From: Saccharum officinarum | Lineage: Eukaryota > Streptophyta > Magnoliopsida > Poales > Poaceae | DNA: 64,000 nt | Assembly (NCBI GenBank): GCA_020631735.1 | Contig: CM036225.1 | Coordinates: forward strand, 65,646,662-65,710,661 | Direction of reading: 5' to 3' | In this document: positions 12,162 to 22,838 of the stretch, piece by piece | How the letters are laid out: every line of letters starts with the position of its first letter | How positions within the stretch are numbered: the first letter of the stretch is position 1 | Position numbers and translations under genes: made by a program | Notes under the pieces: generated by a model | Seen by the model: the letters and a program-made list of their open reading frames with translations, nothing else | The model's database searches: none | Told to the model about the DNA's origin: nothing

Positions 12162-12535
12162 TGACCGGACGCTGGACCGGACGCTGCACCGAACGCAGTG
12201 ATGCTTCACCACCGCGTCCGGTCCCGACGACCACCAGCGCGTTCGGTCATCCAGAAGACCTTCTCCTGACCTTATGATCGGACATTGCACCGGACGCACA
12301 GCTGTGGACCACAGCGTCCGGTCCCAGTAACCACCACCGCGTCCGGTCATCTGCGATGACTTTCCCAGATAACCCTCGACCGGACTCTGTCCGCGTCCGG
12401 TCAGTCCTAACCGGACGCGTCCGGTCGTTCTAGGAGCTTACTGGAGTGTGACTGGACGTTGCACCACCGCGTCCGGTCATTCGACCACCACGTCCGGTCA
12501 GTGCGTGCCGAGCGGATCTAATCCCCCATATAACC
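12162..12535 (+). promoter_or_regulatory. Candidate internal promoter of Co-A ORF3: motif array plus TATA
   Basis: GACCGGACG, CGTCCGGTC and near variants recur many times from 12162 to 12500, using the same motif as the Co-A LTR array. Twenty-seven bases later comes CCATATAACC (12526-12535), a TATA-like box. A GC-rich leader that looks like a grass 5' UTR follows. The array-then-TATA order repeats that of the LTR promoter. ORF3 starts at 13374, about 840 bp downstream. Transcription from here is inference. Confidence 0.55.
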
Positions 12536-13373
12536 TTTTGTCTCCGTTCTATTTTTTCAATCCGCCCGTGCCCTAATCGCTCGATTTCGCCGTCCCCTAG
12601 CCCTAGCTCGCCGGAGCGCCGCCGCCCGCTGACCTTCACCGCAACGCCGTGCTTCCCCTCCTCCTCTGGCGTGCCGTGCCGCTGCCTCTGCCCGCGTAGC
12701 GCCGCCCGAGCCTGTGCCCGCCGCGCCTGCTGCCCCGCCGCACCTGCTCCACATTGCCACGCTGCCGCCGTCCTTGCCGCGCCTGGCTGTGCCGATGCCG
12801 CTGCCTGCTGCTCCACCTCCAGCCGGCCGTTGACTGCCTCTCTCGTGCACGCCTCCGCTTGGCCACCGCAAGTGTTGCCCTAACCCTAACCCTAGGGTTC
12901 GTGCAACGTGGTTTCGGTCGTTCGTCGTCAAAGTTTCTTCGCACGACGTCTTCTTCGCGAGGTTGTTTCGCGTTACCTTGATCTCCTTGTTAGGGTTTGC
13001 CGTAATTTCTTCATTGAAATTCTAATTATCTTTTGTTTCGGCAAATCAGCGCTCATCCAGTGTTTTCGGGAAGTCTCGCGAACTAGGTCATCTTACCTCA
13101 TCACCAGTCTTCTCGTCGATCCGAGGTAGCCATCGCATTTTGATTCACATCTTATCTTATATGCTTGCTATCTCTAGGGTTTCGTACCTTTTAGATTATA
13201 TATGTTGCTTATAGTAGATCCATCTATTCCGTCTTTTCAGCGAGTTTGTCGGTGTGTCGAGGTGACTGCAGTTCTATGCTTGAATCCGAGGCCAAGCCTA
13301 CGGATACGGATTGAGGCCAAGCCTCTAGAGTGACAGTACATCATCTTTCAGAAGTTTCCGACAGTTTGTCAGT
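12536..13373 (+). other. GC-rich leader upstream of Co-A ORF3
   Basis: Positions 12550-12870 are markedly GC-rich, with CGCCGCCGCCCG and similar tracts, unlike the AT-rich coding body of Co-A. They resemble the 5' region of a grass gene. CCCTAACCCTAACCCTAG lies at 12879-12896. The rest is T-rich with several AG sites and could include an intron. No ORF here is convincing on either strand. Confidence 0.45.
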
Positions 13374-15818
13374 ATGGTTCGTTGCAAGAACGCCGAGGGT
13401 GCTCCTAGTGACGGGGACGATAGTCCTCCTTGTCTGACAGAGATTGCACGTGGTAAGCGCATAAAGACCATGGCCAGAAAGAAGAAGACCCTTACAGATG
13501 CAGAGATCGCTCAGGCAGTAGCAGATGCAGTAGAGCAGGCAGAGAGGGGAGGTAGGAGCAGTGGTATTCGCATTGGCGAGCGTCGCTTTCATCTTGAAGG
13601 TCGATAGCTCGGTACAGAGGCCACAGAGGGCATAGAGGGGACAGAGAATGCAGATGCTATGTCAGTTGATCCACCTGCAGAGGCTCCAGAGGGGACAGAG
13701 GAGCAGCCAGTCCAGACTCCACCGCGTTGTCGCTCTACATGTACGTGAGTGCAGGTGATTCCTAGGCCAGAGGGCCAGCGTCGTGGAGGACGTCCACCTC
13801 CCAGGGCTCGAGGTTCACCCCCAGTTGAGCACTTTGACTTGAGGGGAGCTACAACACGTCAGGTGCAGACCCTGAGGTTCGTTGAGGTCAGCCGGTGGTT
13901 CCCACCTATGAGGGATTCCAGAGCTTCAGAGGAATTCTATACACCTCTACAGGAGGATTTCTACAGAGCATATGTTGATAGTGGGATCGCTTTTCGACCA
14001 CAGAGGGTCTGTCGTATTGAGTCACTTATTGTGGTAGTGGGTGAGCAGCTTCGTCCGCACCTGTCCTTTCTCCTGGGCTTATCAGATTTTCTTGGACGGA
14101 CAGGAGCATACTGTGGCACTTGGGTCAGGGAGTTCTATGCCTCACTATGGATTGATCTGGCACATGAGTTCATACACTTTGCATTCTGAGGCCATGACCG
14201 CAGGCTGTACAACACCAGAGTGCGGGAGATTTTCAGACTCCTAGCTTCAGACACGAAGATACATTAGCTTTGCTTTGGTCAGACAGCTCCACCTAGACAC
14301 CCTCACGGTGGGACAGTGCCCCCTACTGATCTGATCCGACCATGCTTCCGTGAGCCTTTTGGTGAAGGGTCTCGTCGCACTCCCGCCAGCTTGACACCGC
14401 TTGCCCGAGTCCTGGATGCTATTGTCAGACGTACTCTTCTTCCTAGGCTGGGCTATAGAGAGGGACTGACCAGGATGCAGTTGTGGGTTGTACACCACCT
14501 TCGCTCACAGACACCGTTTGATATATGGGATCTTATGCTATGTGAGATGGAGGACACCCTGGCAGAAGGCTTTAAGGGACACCGTCAGCTGCCCTATGCT
14601 CATTGGATATGATTTCTTATCAGATCTTCACTTGAGCTGCCTTCAGAGATTAGAGCTGAGATATCTGACACTACCATCTCCTTTCTAGAGTATGATAACC
14701 GTCAGCTATGGGCTTCTATCACCATAGAGCAGGCCTCAGTGCCAGGACAGTGAGAGAGACCTGAGGTGCCAGAGACAGCGGCTGAGCAGGACGCGACCGT
14801 TGAGGGTCTTGCTGAGGCAGAGCTTGCAGATCTAGATGCTCAGCCTGCTGATCTAGCTAAGGATGAGGCCTCTGACAGCACTGATGAGGATTATCAGCCC
14901 ATCCCTAGGTATCGGTCTCCTCGGCCTCACGACCACGAGGCCGGTGGCTCTGGTTCAGCCTCCCGCTCAGACCCAACCATGGTGGCTATTCTTGAGATGC
15001 TGACCTAGGCACAGGAGCAACAGGAGCTTCAGCTACAGAGATAGGCTCAGGACACAGCTGCCGCTTTTGCTCAGATACAGGCTCGACAGGACGTGTTCCA
15101 GAGACAGCAGCTTGAGATACAGCGTTAGTAGGTCGAGATGCAGCGTCAGTAGTACGAGATGCAGCAACAGAGTGTAGCAAGCTAGCAGCAGTACTTAGAG
15201 CTTCTGCGTCACTTGGTCATAGTTGGGGTTCCTCCACCTGCGTCTGTCCTGACTCCAGCCTTACAGTCTAGTGGACCTTCGAGTCAGGGACAGCTGAGCT
15301 TTCAGTTCACCTCTCCACAGCAGCAGGTGCCCCAGTCATTTCAGTCCCTGAGCTACACGCCTATTCAGACGGGGTTCACTCCTTCAGACCAGCCTCGCCC
15401 TCACCTACTGACAAGCACACCGTTTCCTGATTTTAGTGCCACCTATAGCGAGTTGACTGGTCAGCCGACACCCTCGCACACTACTCTAGCTACTTCTTTA
15501 GGGTTGTCCGCTTTAGAGGCAGCTGTTCCTCCTGTGACAAGGATGGGTACTACAGAGACTATACCTTCGTTAGTTGCCTCGACCGATCCCCCAGCTGTTG
15601 GCTCACTTTAGGCTCAGGTCACAGAGACTGCTCCACTAGTTGCTACTTCGTCAGCACCTGTTCCTATTGTTCAGACCCAGACCACTTCACAGCCACGTGC
15701 TTCTTCAGAGGGTCAGCCTGACAGCTCCGAGTCTGAGGAAGACACTTCTCAGTTTGTGATCACTCCGTGCTCCTCGGCACCCGACTCGACTCCGTCTGTT
15801 CCCCTGTCAGATCCTTAG
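13374..15818 (+). pseudogene. Co-A third ORF (ORF3), one frame with 13 stops
   Basis: A single frame of 815 codons from ATG 13374 to TAG 15816 contains 13 in-frame stops but no frameshift. The N-terminus is acidic and basic (MVRCKNAEGAP). The centre carries the block REFYASLWIDLAHEFIHF (near 14127-14183), which matches QFYATLWIDSQNLVLH in the equivalent ORF of Co-B. It resembles the domain annotated as putative plant transposon protein. The C-terminal third is Gln/Pro/Ser-rich and acidic at the end. All stops are TAG or TGA, as expected from CAG or CGA after C-to-T change. The position between RNase H and the 3' LTR is where SIRE elements hold their envelope-like ORF. I see no signal peptide or clear membrane segment. 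The function is unknown. Confidence 0.75.
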
Positions 15819-15833
15819 ATTAGTTTTTGACAG

Positions 15834-15851
15834 TTGATGCCAAAGGGGGAG
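15834..15851 (+). other. Internal purine-tract motif after Co-A ORF3
   Basis: TTGATGCCAAAGGGGGAG lies 16 bp after the ORF3 stop. The same 18 bases occur on the minus strand at 34605-34622, after ORF3 of Co-B. It resembles the purine tract next to the 3' LTR but lies about 415 bp away from it. A second plus-strand priming site is possible, but that is inference. Confidence 0.5.
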
Positions 15852-16248
15852 AGAGAGTAGATTCAGGGGGAGTTTTGATAGAGGTTTTTCGTTCTTATTT
15901 GTGTGCTACATTCATGCATCATGTTTACATTCCAGTACTTGCATTCTTGTGACATGTGGTCATGTGAGATACTTTGAGTCTATATGGTTTATCCAGTCAC
16001 CGTTTTAAATCATGTCACTTGTTTGGTTATAGCTCATAAGGTTGTGCTTCCATGCCTTACTCTGATTTCTTTTGAGCTATATCTTTTTGTGTACTAACGC
16101 TTTATGTCTTATCTTATGAGTACACTCTGTTGGCTTGGGGCACATAAGCAATTCCTAACCCCTTGTGCTTATTATTTTTTGCTTATGTGAACCAAGCATG
16201 TTTGAAAACCTCAACTCCTATCTTTTGAATCTTAGTGTTTTCATCAAT
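15852..16248 (+). other. Co-A 3' untranslated region
   Basis: About 400 bp of T-rich DNA between the internal purine motif and the terminal purine tract. No coding signal is visible. Confidence 0.5.
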
Positions 16249-16266
16249 CACCAAAAAGGGGGAGAT
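16249..16266 (+). other. Co-A polypurine tract
   Basis: CACCAAAAAGGGGGAGAT abuts the 3' LTR at 16267. It is the expected plus-strand primer. The core ACCAAAAAGGGGGAG is shared with the Co-B tract. Confidence 0.85.
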
Positions 16267-17867
16267 TGAAAGCATCTAGGCCCCGAGAGTTGGTTTCGGC
16301 AATTGATGACAACACTTTATTACCATGACTAACGTGTGTTTTGCAGAAACTTTGGTAAGTTAGGTCATGGAGGTGATAACTGCTTTGGGCACCATGGTAT
16401 TCATGCCCCTTGATGGAAATCATTTCAGTTTTCAAAGGATTGACGTCAAGATTAAGGACGGTTAGTTCCAGATGTCAAGGTGTTGAGTTACATTCGGAAT
16501 AGTCATTAGGATCTTCGTTTTTTCCTTTGGCCGTACTATAAAGGGGGGCATGAGCGAGTAGCTTGACCTAGGTGAGTCTTATGTTTAGGTGTGGTGCACA
16601 CTTGTTAAACTTAGCACTAGGAAGCTCTAGAATAGCTCAAAGTTCAGTTGGAAGCAACTTGGTTCAAGTTGCGTCGCGTTTCGGAGAGTTTAGAGGGGTT
16701 TTCCCTTGACCGGACGCGGTGTCTGGTACGACCGGACGTGTCCGGTCAGTTCTAACCGCTAACTGTGTTTCAGCGCTGATGACCGGACGCGGTCCTTGTG
16801 AGGACCGAACGTGGTGGTTAGGCTGACACGTGTCACTTGAGGGAAACCACCTATTCGAACGCGACTGGAGTGTGATCGGCGCGTCCGGTCACGTTCAAGT
16901 AAGGTCCTCTAACGACCGGACGTGTCCGGTCATCACTGATCGGACACGGTCGCACGTCAGGTCTATTTACAGTAAGCTCCCTGCATGATCGGACGCGTCC
17001 GGTCACCCCTGACCGGCGCGTCCGGTCACTCAGCCAAAGTTTTAGAATTTCGACCGTTATGAGTGATCGGTGCGTCCGGTCACTTCGACCGGCACGTCCG
17101 GTCACCTCATATTTTGCTGAGTTGGCAGGTAATGGTTGGTTTTGTCTGTGGGGTGTATAAATACATCCCCACCACCTCTTTTAGAGGTCTCTTGCTCATT
17201 TGTTCAGCTGAGAAACACCTTTGGAGTGCAAGGGAGTGCAAGAGCTCTAGTGAGGATTGTGGTTTGAGAATCAAAGCTTGAGAGTCCTCCACTAGTGAAT
17301 AGAAAGTAGCAAGTGTGCATCTTCCTTCTCATTAGGCTCGTTGTGGTCAAGTGAGAGTTCTAGCTTGTTACTCTTGGTGATCGCCATCACCTAGATGACT
17401 TGGTGGTGATTGGGAGTTTGGTGATCATCCGGTGAGCTTGTGGATGACCCAACTCATCTTGTGAGCGGTTTTGGGCGATTCACCACGACGGAGTGTCGAA
17501 GAATCAGCCCGTAGAGAGCACTTGATCCTTGCGTGGATCAAGGGGGAGCTACACCCTTGCACGGGTGCTCCAACGAGGACTAGTGGGGAGTGGCGACTCT
17601 CTGATACCTCGGAAAAACATCGCCGTGTTCCTTGCCCTTACTTTCAAGCATTTACCTTCTCGTATTTACATTCATTGCTTGATTTACTTTCCTAGAATTG
17701 CCATGCTAGACTAGGATTGGAAACTAGGGTGCAAAACTTTTACCGTTAGAATCTCTAGGAACACAAGTAGGCACTAGGGGTGAATTCTGGCTTGTAGGAT
17801 TTAATTCTTGCAATTATTTTTTAGAAAAGCCCAATTCACCCCCCTCTTGGGCATCTTGATCCTTTCA
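16267..17867 (+). repeat. Co-A 3' LTR
   Basis: 1601 bp, TGAAAGCATC to GATCCTTTCA, matching the 5' LTR along its length. TATAAATA is at 17156-17163 and the motif array at 16708-17102. Compared with the 5' copy, many differences are C/T or G/A within the CG-containing motifs. It is followed by TSD GTCTT at 17868-17872. Confidence 0.92.
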
Positions 17868-17980
17868 GTCTTGGCTAGACCGATAGTTTTAATTCCTCAT
17901 TTATTTTGGTTAGCCAGCATGATTAATTTCTAGAAAGGACTATTCACCCCACTCTAGTCCGCCATCTCGACCCTTCAGCG

Positions 17981-19219
17981 ATGACATGACTGTCACTAGA
18001 TGTGACCCGAAGTAGTGGCATAGCTTCCTCTTAGTGATGAGGATGGCGTACAGGAGCTTCTGGATCTGAGGGTAGCGAGTCTAAGTGACGGACAAGACCT
18101 CGCTAATGAAGTAAACGGGGCGCTGCACATTGAGCGCATGCCTCTCTTCCTCCCACTCCACCACTAGGGTAGCGCTGACCGCCTGTGTGGTGGCCACGAT
18201 GTAGAGTAGGAGCGGTTCCTTCTCGGCCAGTGGGGTAAAAATCAGGGCTTTTGTCAGGAGGTCCTTGAGCTTATCAAGTGCCTCCTGAGCCTTAGCCATC
18301 CACATGAATTGGTCTGTCTTCCTCAAAAGTCGGTAAAGGGGGAGGCCTCGTTTGCTGAGGCGTGAGATGAAGTGGCTGAGTGCTACGAGGCAACCCCTGA
18401 TCCGCTGCACTCCCTTTATGTTCTAAATCAGGCCCATCCTCATGATGGCTGAGATATTCTCTGGGTTGGCTTCGATGCCACGCTCGGAGATGATGAACCT
18501 AAGCAACATACCCCTCGGGACCTCAAAAATGTATTTCTTGGGGTTGAGTTTGATGTCATTCACTCTAAGCTTCATGAAAGTTTTTTGAGGTTGGCCACGA
18601 GTTGGTCGGCCTTTTTGAACTTGACTATGATGTCGTCCATGTAAGCCTCAACGGTTTCACCGATAGGGTCTCTGAAGCATTTGAGCATACATCGTTGGTA
18701 TGTAGCCCCTACATTTTTTGGACCAAACAACATTGTGACATAGCAAAACGATCTGAATAGGGTGACAAAAGAGGTCACGAGCTAGTCAAACTCTTTCATC
18801 GTGATTTGATGGTACCTGGAGTATGCATCAAGGAAACATAGGGTTTCTCACTCCGAGGTTGAGTTGACTATTTGGTCTATACATGGCAAAGGAAATGGAT
18901 CCTTGGGACATGCCTTATTGAGACTCATATAATCAACACACATTCTCCATTTTCCACTCTTTATTTATTCAAGAACGGGATTGGCTAACCACTCAGGTTG
19001 ATACACTTCCTTGATGAACCCGATCACCAAAAGCTTCACAATCTCCTCGTCGATGCCCCTACACTTCTCCTCATCGAAGCGATGTAGGTGCTGCTTAACC
19101 GGCTTAGAGCCTAGCCTAATCTTCAAGGCATGCTCGGTGACTTCCCTCAGGATGCCTGGCATATCCGAGGGTTTCCACACAAATATGTCTTTGTTTGTGT
19201 GGAGGAAGTTGACGAGCAC
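17981..19219 (-). pseudogene. pol: Gy-A reverse transcriptase and first RNase H, degenerate
   Basis: On the minus strand the RT begins near 19219. It contains DIFVWKPSDMPGI and IKEVYQPEWLANPV (18965-19219), then FGPKNVGATYQR and AYMDDIIVK (catalytic pair near 18632-18650). RNase H follows at 18410-18081 with PLYRLLRK, KALIFTPLAEKEPLLLYIVA and RPVYFISEVL. Several frame changes and stops separate the blocks. The frame continues to the insertion edge at 17981 and resumes on the far side of the solo LTR at 2633. Confidence 0.8.
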
Positions 19220-19960
19220 ACTTTCCTATTTGGGGGAGAGCGAGGCGCTGATGCGCACCACCTTGCCCTCAGGGCTGCTGGGGTTTATGAGGACCTCCTT
19301 GGTGCCCTCTATGGACTCGAAGGAGCCGTCCGACTGCTTGGAGTCGGGTGCTTCCTCGGTGGTCTCCTCCCTGATGACTACAAGTTCCTTGGAGGCGATG
19401 GTTTCCATAGCAAGCTCATAGCACTCCACCTCACACTCGTAAGCGCGCTAGAAGGAGGTGACAACGGTGATGACCCTACACGGGCCTGCATCTTAAGCTT
19501 GAGGTACGTGTAATTAGGGATGGCCATGAACTTCACGTAGCATGGGTGTCCTAGGATGGTGTGGTAGGTTCCATGGAACCAAACCACCTCGAAGGTGAGG
19601 GTTTCTGTCCTGAAGTTGGATGAATCCCTAAAGGTGATGGATAGGTCAATCTGCCCGAGGGGTTTGTCCTGCTTCCCTAGGATGACGTTGTGGAAAGGCG
19701 CCCCAGTCGGTTGGATACGCGACCGGTTGATGCCCATGGCGTCAAGCATCTCGACATATAGGATGTTGAGGCCAATGCCTCCATCCATCAGCACCTTGGT
19801 GAGCCACTTCGTGCTGACTATCGGGTCTACCATGAGCAGATACCTACCTGGATGTGGGATGCTGTCTGGGTGGTCAATCTGGTCAAAGGTGATAGGGAAC
19901 TCGACCATCAAAGGAAGGCGGGCGTGGCCGGCTCGACCGCGTAGACTTCACGACGCGTGA
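19220..19960 (-). pseudogene. Gy-A protease region
   Basis: The minus strand at 19911-19378 holds a retropepsin-like segment: a KVLMDGGIGLNILY block, with DGG where many retropepsins have D-S/T-G, and later HTILGHPCYVKFMA. This pattern is normal in Gypsy polyproteins of this kind. Two overlapping frames at 19226-19429 continue towards RT, so at least one frameshift is present. No intact protease is expected. Confidence 0.7.
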
Positions 19961-20115
19961 GCTTTTGGTGGCGCTTGGAGTCATAAGCCATCATTCCTCT
20001 AAAGATCATGAGGCAGCCCATCGTCTCTGGGAAGGCACCATCCTTCTTCTTAGTGTCTTCTGCCAAGGGGTCGGGCTTCTTCTTCTGATTCCCCCTGTTG
20101 GAACCCAGATAGGAA

Positions 20116-21720
20116 CTACTTCATAAGGGAGCAGTCCTTGTATGCATGCTTGATAGGGTAAGCGTGGTTCGAGCAAGGCCCCTTGAGTAGCTTCTCAAAG
20201 TGATCTGGGGCACCCTTGGTAGGCGCCTTTTTGGCCTTGCGCTCGGCAGCGACCACGAGGGAATCCCCACACCGCAGCTTGCCCTTCCTTTTCTTAGAGC
20301 GATTGGAGGTGCCTTCGCTGGCATCCTCGTCCCGCTTTGCCTTGCATCGGGAGCGGTCGAAAATCGCTCTGACTGCCTCGTCACCCAAGGCATGGCTGGT
20401 GGTGATGTCGAGGAGCTCCTTGGTAGTCCTCGGACGCTTGTGCCCTAGCTTGTGGATCAGGGACTCACAGGTGGTCCCTAATAGGAAAGCCTTGATGACA
20501 TCGGCGTCGGTGACGTCGAGTAGCTCATTGCACTGCCTGGAGAACCAACAAATGTACTCACAGAGAGTTTTGCCCAACTTCTTTTTTAGATCCCAGGGGT
20601 TCCTAGGGCACGCATAGGTGCCCTAGAAGTTACCCACAAAGACCTTTGCCTATTGCATCGCTGTGCGCTCGAGCAGCGTGCGGATCTCTCGTTGAGCTCG
20701 GCGCTCATCGAGCGTTGTGGGCTCTAGAAGCCCTCTGAGTAGTGCTGCCGTGGCTGTAATGTTTTTGCTTGCCCGGGCGAAGTGCGAGAGACTGTGTCCT
20801 CATCCTCAACTATCCTTCAGTGCACGTCATGGGCCATGGCACGCGTGTGTCGCCTTCTTTGCGGCATGCGATCTCGTGCTCGAGTTCCGCATGCTCTGCC
20901 TCGTGCTGGAGGCATGTGTCCTCGAGCTCATGTTGCCACGCCCATAGCTGCTCTAGTCGCAGGTTAGGTGGGACCCTCTCGTTTGCCCTAGCTTCATCGT
21001 CGGGGTCAAGTGGAGGGGTAACTTCCCCACCATGGATGCTCTCGACGTGCCCCTCGGTGGTTTCCTCGTGGTGGGAGCCATCCACCATGAAGCATTTGTG
21101 TGAGGGGTGATGGCTTCCCCTGCTAGAGCCAGAGTCAAAGACTTCCTCTGAATCCTCCACGAGGAGATAACAGAAGGATTCCGCAACATAGTCCATCACG
21201 TGCACGAACTCGCTGTCCATGGGAGGTAGTTACATGCACCGCGCGACGAAGTGACCAATGGTCCTTGCAGCGTTATGTAGGCCAAACAAAAACGTTGTTG
21301 GGACGCTCTGGGCAAAGACTGCTAGGGAGAGCGGTTCTCTGCCAACAAGCTGCGTCCTGAGAGACGAACGAAAAGGCGAGGCTATGCAAATCCTCCTGAG
21401 ATGGCTGGGGTCCTAGGAAGACACTGAGCTAACACTCTAGCCTCTCATAGTTGAAATCGGCGCCGGACGCCCCCGGGGGCATGGACCTCCGGGACATGCA
21501 GCCGCAGCTCCTCGAGGGCTTCGACAATGGTGTCGACGTCGATGGAACGGGGAGATTGAATGGGGGTGGGAGCCCGTGTCAGCTCCCCCTCTGAGGTGAT
21601 GAAGAAGTTTAGGTTCCCAAAATACACGTGTGTGCCTGGGACCCAGCTGACGCTGCGGCTAGCCATCCATGGCCTGATGAAAGTGACAAAACGCGCAAAG
21701 GCCCCTATCTGGCGCACCAA
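20116..21720 (-). pseudogene. gag: Gy-A gag, fragmented
   Basis: Three minus-strand pieces in series form the gag. The pieces are 21720-21445 (N-terminal, acidic, ending in a leucine-rich EALEELRLHVPEV), 21220-20810 (a Glu-rich, possibly coiled-coil stretch) and 20577-20116. The last piece is the clearest, with LCEYICWFSRQCNEL, DVIKAFLLGTTCESL and a basic tail that includes a C...H...C-like knuckle remnant near its end. It sits between the PBS and the protease, as expected. Frame breaks make it non-functional. Confidence 0.65.
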
Positions 21721-21721
21721 C
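21704..21721 (-). other. Gy-A primer-binding region
   Basis: Just inside the LTR on the minus strand is TTGGTGCGCCAGATAGGG, one base after the LTR end. Its position identifies it as the PBS. I do not assign a tRNA. Confidence 0.5.
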
Positions 21722-22838
21722 TGTCAGCGTTTTGTACTGCCGATGAGTGAATTTGTATTGCACATTTGGCCCAGATGGTGTGCTAAGAGGACACAAGGAT
21801 GTATGCTGATTCGGGCAGAATATTCCTACGTCCAGTCGCTGCTACTGCTTGTGTTACTAGCACTGAGGTTTGCAGTAGGGGTTACAAACGAGCAAGAGAG
21901 GAAAGAAGTCCCAAGTCTCTGGTGAAGGTGAAGTGGAGTTGAAGTGCTTCAGAACTTTCCCAGATGGGGCGTCCAACCTTCCCTTTTATAGGCCAAGGGA
22001 AGGATTTGGGGTACATCAGAGAGAGAGAATAGAGGAACAGAGGAAAGAGAAAAACTAAGAGGAAGGGAGCCCTGGGGCTACACCATCCTTCTCCTTCGCG
22101 GGTGGGTCCTTTTGGTCCTGTAGATGACAATGAAGGTGTACGCACATCGTGACATCGTCCGTCTCTGGTGCTACAGACAGGTGCAACCATCTTGGTCGTG
22201 GCCCTCCTATCCGTCACTGTCGCTACAGGCAGGCGTCGCTGCTCGGTCGCGGCGCCTCGCCCCGCCCTGGCACGTGGCATGGTCAACAGATCCCTTTGTC
22301 TGGAGCCACACGAGGATCGAATAGCATAGTGCTGGTCTACCTGGCATTGTTGGGGACGTGGGTGCCTAGGTATAGCCTGTGGCGGCTGCTGGTCACATCG
22401 AGACACGTCCGCCCCCTCCCTACAATTAGGGGCATGGTCCCGGGCCCACACCCTACGTATCGTAGTAGTTGGGGGCGGCGGGGGCCCTCACGGAAGCCCG
22501 TGCCCCCTCCCCCCAAGGCCAACTCTGCAACCCCCGGGTCAGGCGAGGCAGAATCCTCTCCAGGGGGTCGGGCGGGACGGATCCCACGCCTCTAGGGTAA
22601 GACGAGGCGGAGCCTTCCCCCCGAGGGTCGGACATGGCCGGGCCTATACCCAAGAGGTTAGGCGAGGTAGAGCTCGGGCCCAAGGGGTTGGGCGAGATAG
22701 AACCTGCGCCCTCGGGTCGAGAGCTGCGCTCCGGGGGTCGGATGAAGCCGTGGTTACCCCTCTGATCATTTGGGCGTGTTTTATTGTTGATAATCATTAG
22801 CTCTTTTTCTCCGGGTACCCCAGTATTGGTACCCGACA
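21722..22838 (-). repeat. Gy-A 5' LTR
   Basis: In minus orientation it starts TGTCGGGTACC at 22838 and ends ACGCTGACA at 21722, with inverted TGTC...GACA ends. Near 22530-22745 it contains degenerate short direct repeats of about 38 bp, each with a GGG(T/G)C(A/G)GGCGAGG-like core. The expected TSD outside the LTR would be CCTTG (22839-22843). Its partner lies outside the window. Confidence 0.75.

Larger units (their letters stand above)
5137..17867 (+). mobile_element. Copia element Co-A (SIRE-type), both LTRs present
   Basis: A 12.7-kb Ty1/Copia element with 1.6-kb LTRs, TG...CA ends and a perfect 5-bp TSD (GTCTT). The order is 5' LTR, PBS, gag, protease, integrase, RT/RNase H, a long spacer, a third ORF, a purine tract and the 3' LTR. 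An extra ORF between RNase H and the 3' LTR, together with the large size, fits the SIRE/Maximus lineage. It cannot transpose on its own. Gag and the third ORF carry in-frame stops, and a deletion removes the end of integrase and the start of RT. In the first 210 bp of the two LTRs I count 5 mismatches. Confidence 0.93.
2634..17977 (+). mobile_element. Solo LTR (about 2.6 kb), split by Co-A
   Basis: The outer sequence starts TGAAAGGTCC at 2634 and ends GACCCTTCA at 17977, giving short inverted TG...CA termini. Removing Co-A (5137-17867) and one GTCTT duplicate leaves about 2608 bp with no gag or pol. I therefore read it as a solo LTR formed by LTR-LTR recombination. It has a TATA box (TATAAATA, 4080-4087) preceded by a dense array of GACCGG/CCGGTC motifs, the same organisation as in the Co-A LTR, so it probably belongs to a related SIRE-type family. 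Plus orientation is inferred from the TATA box. Confidence 0.7.
1..22838 (-). mobile_element. Gypsy element Gy-A (Tat-type), interrupted
   Basis: A minus-strand Ty3/Gypsy retrotransposon. Reading leftward from 22838 one meets an LTR, a primer-binding region, gag, a retropepsin, RT, RNase H, a second RNase H-like domain and integrase. The 3' LTR must lie left of the window. Two RNase H-like domains between RT and integrase are typical of the Tat lineage; that assignment is inference. The element is split at 2633/17981 by a solo LTR carrying a Copia element. Rejoining the flanks there with ATGAC counted once restores one reading frame through RNase H (V-M-S-F-P-L-G-E), which supports the breakpoint. 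Many stops and frameshifts show it is dead. Confidence 0.85.

Noticed and set aside
12879..12896. Telomere-like CCCTAACCCTAACCCTAG
   Set aside because: It is only about three units and not the plant CCCTAAA repeat. More likely a leader motif or chance within a GC/CT-rich 5' region.
12430..12944. Several long overlapping ORFs on both strands in the GC-rich leader
   Set aside because: High GC content removes stop codons. The translations are Ala/Arg/Gly-rich without any domain.
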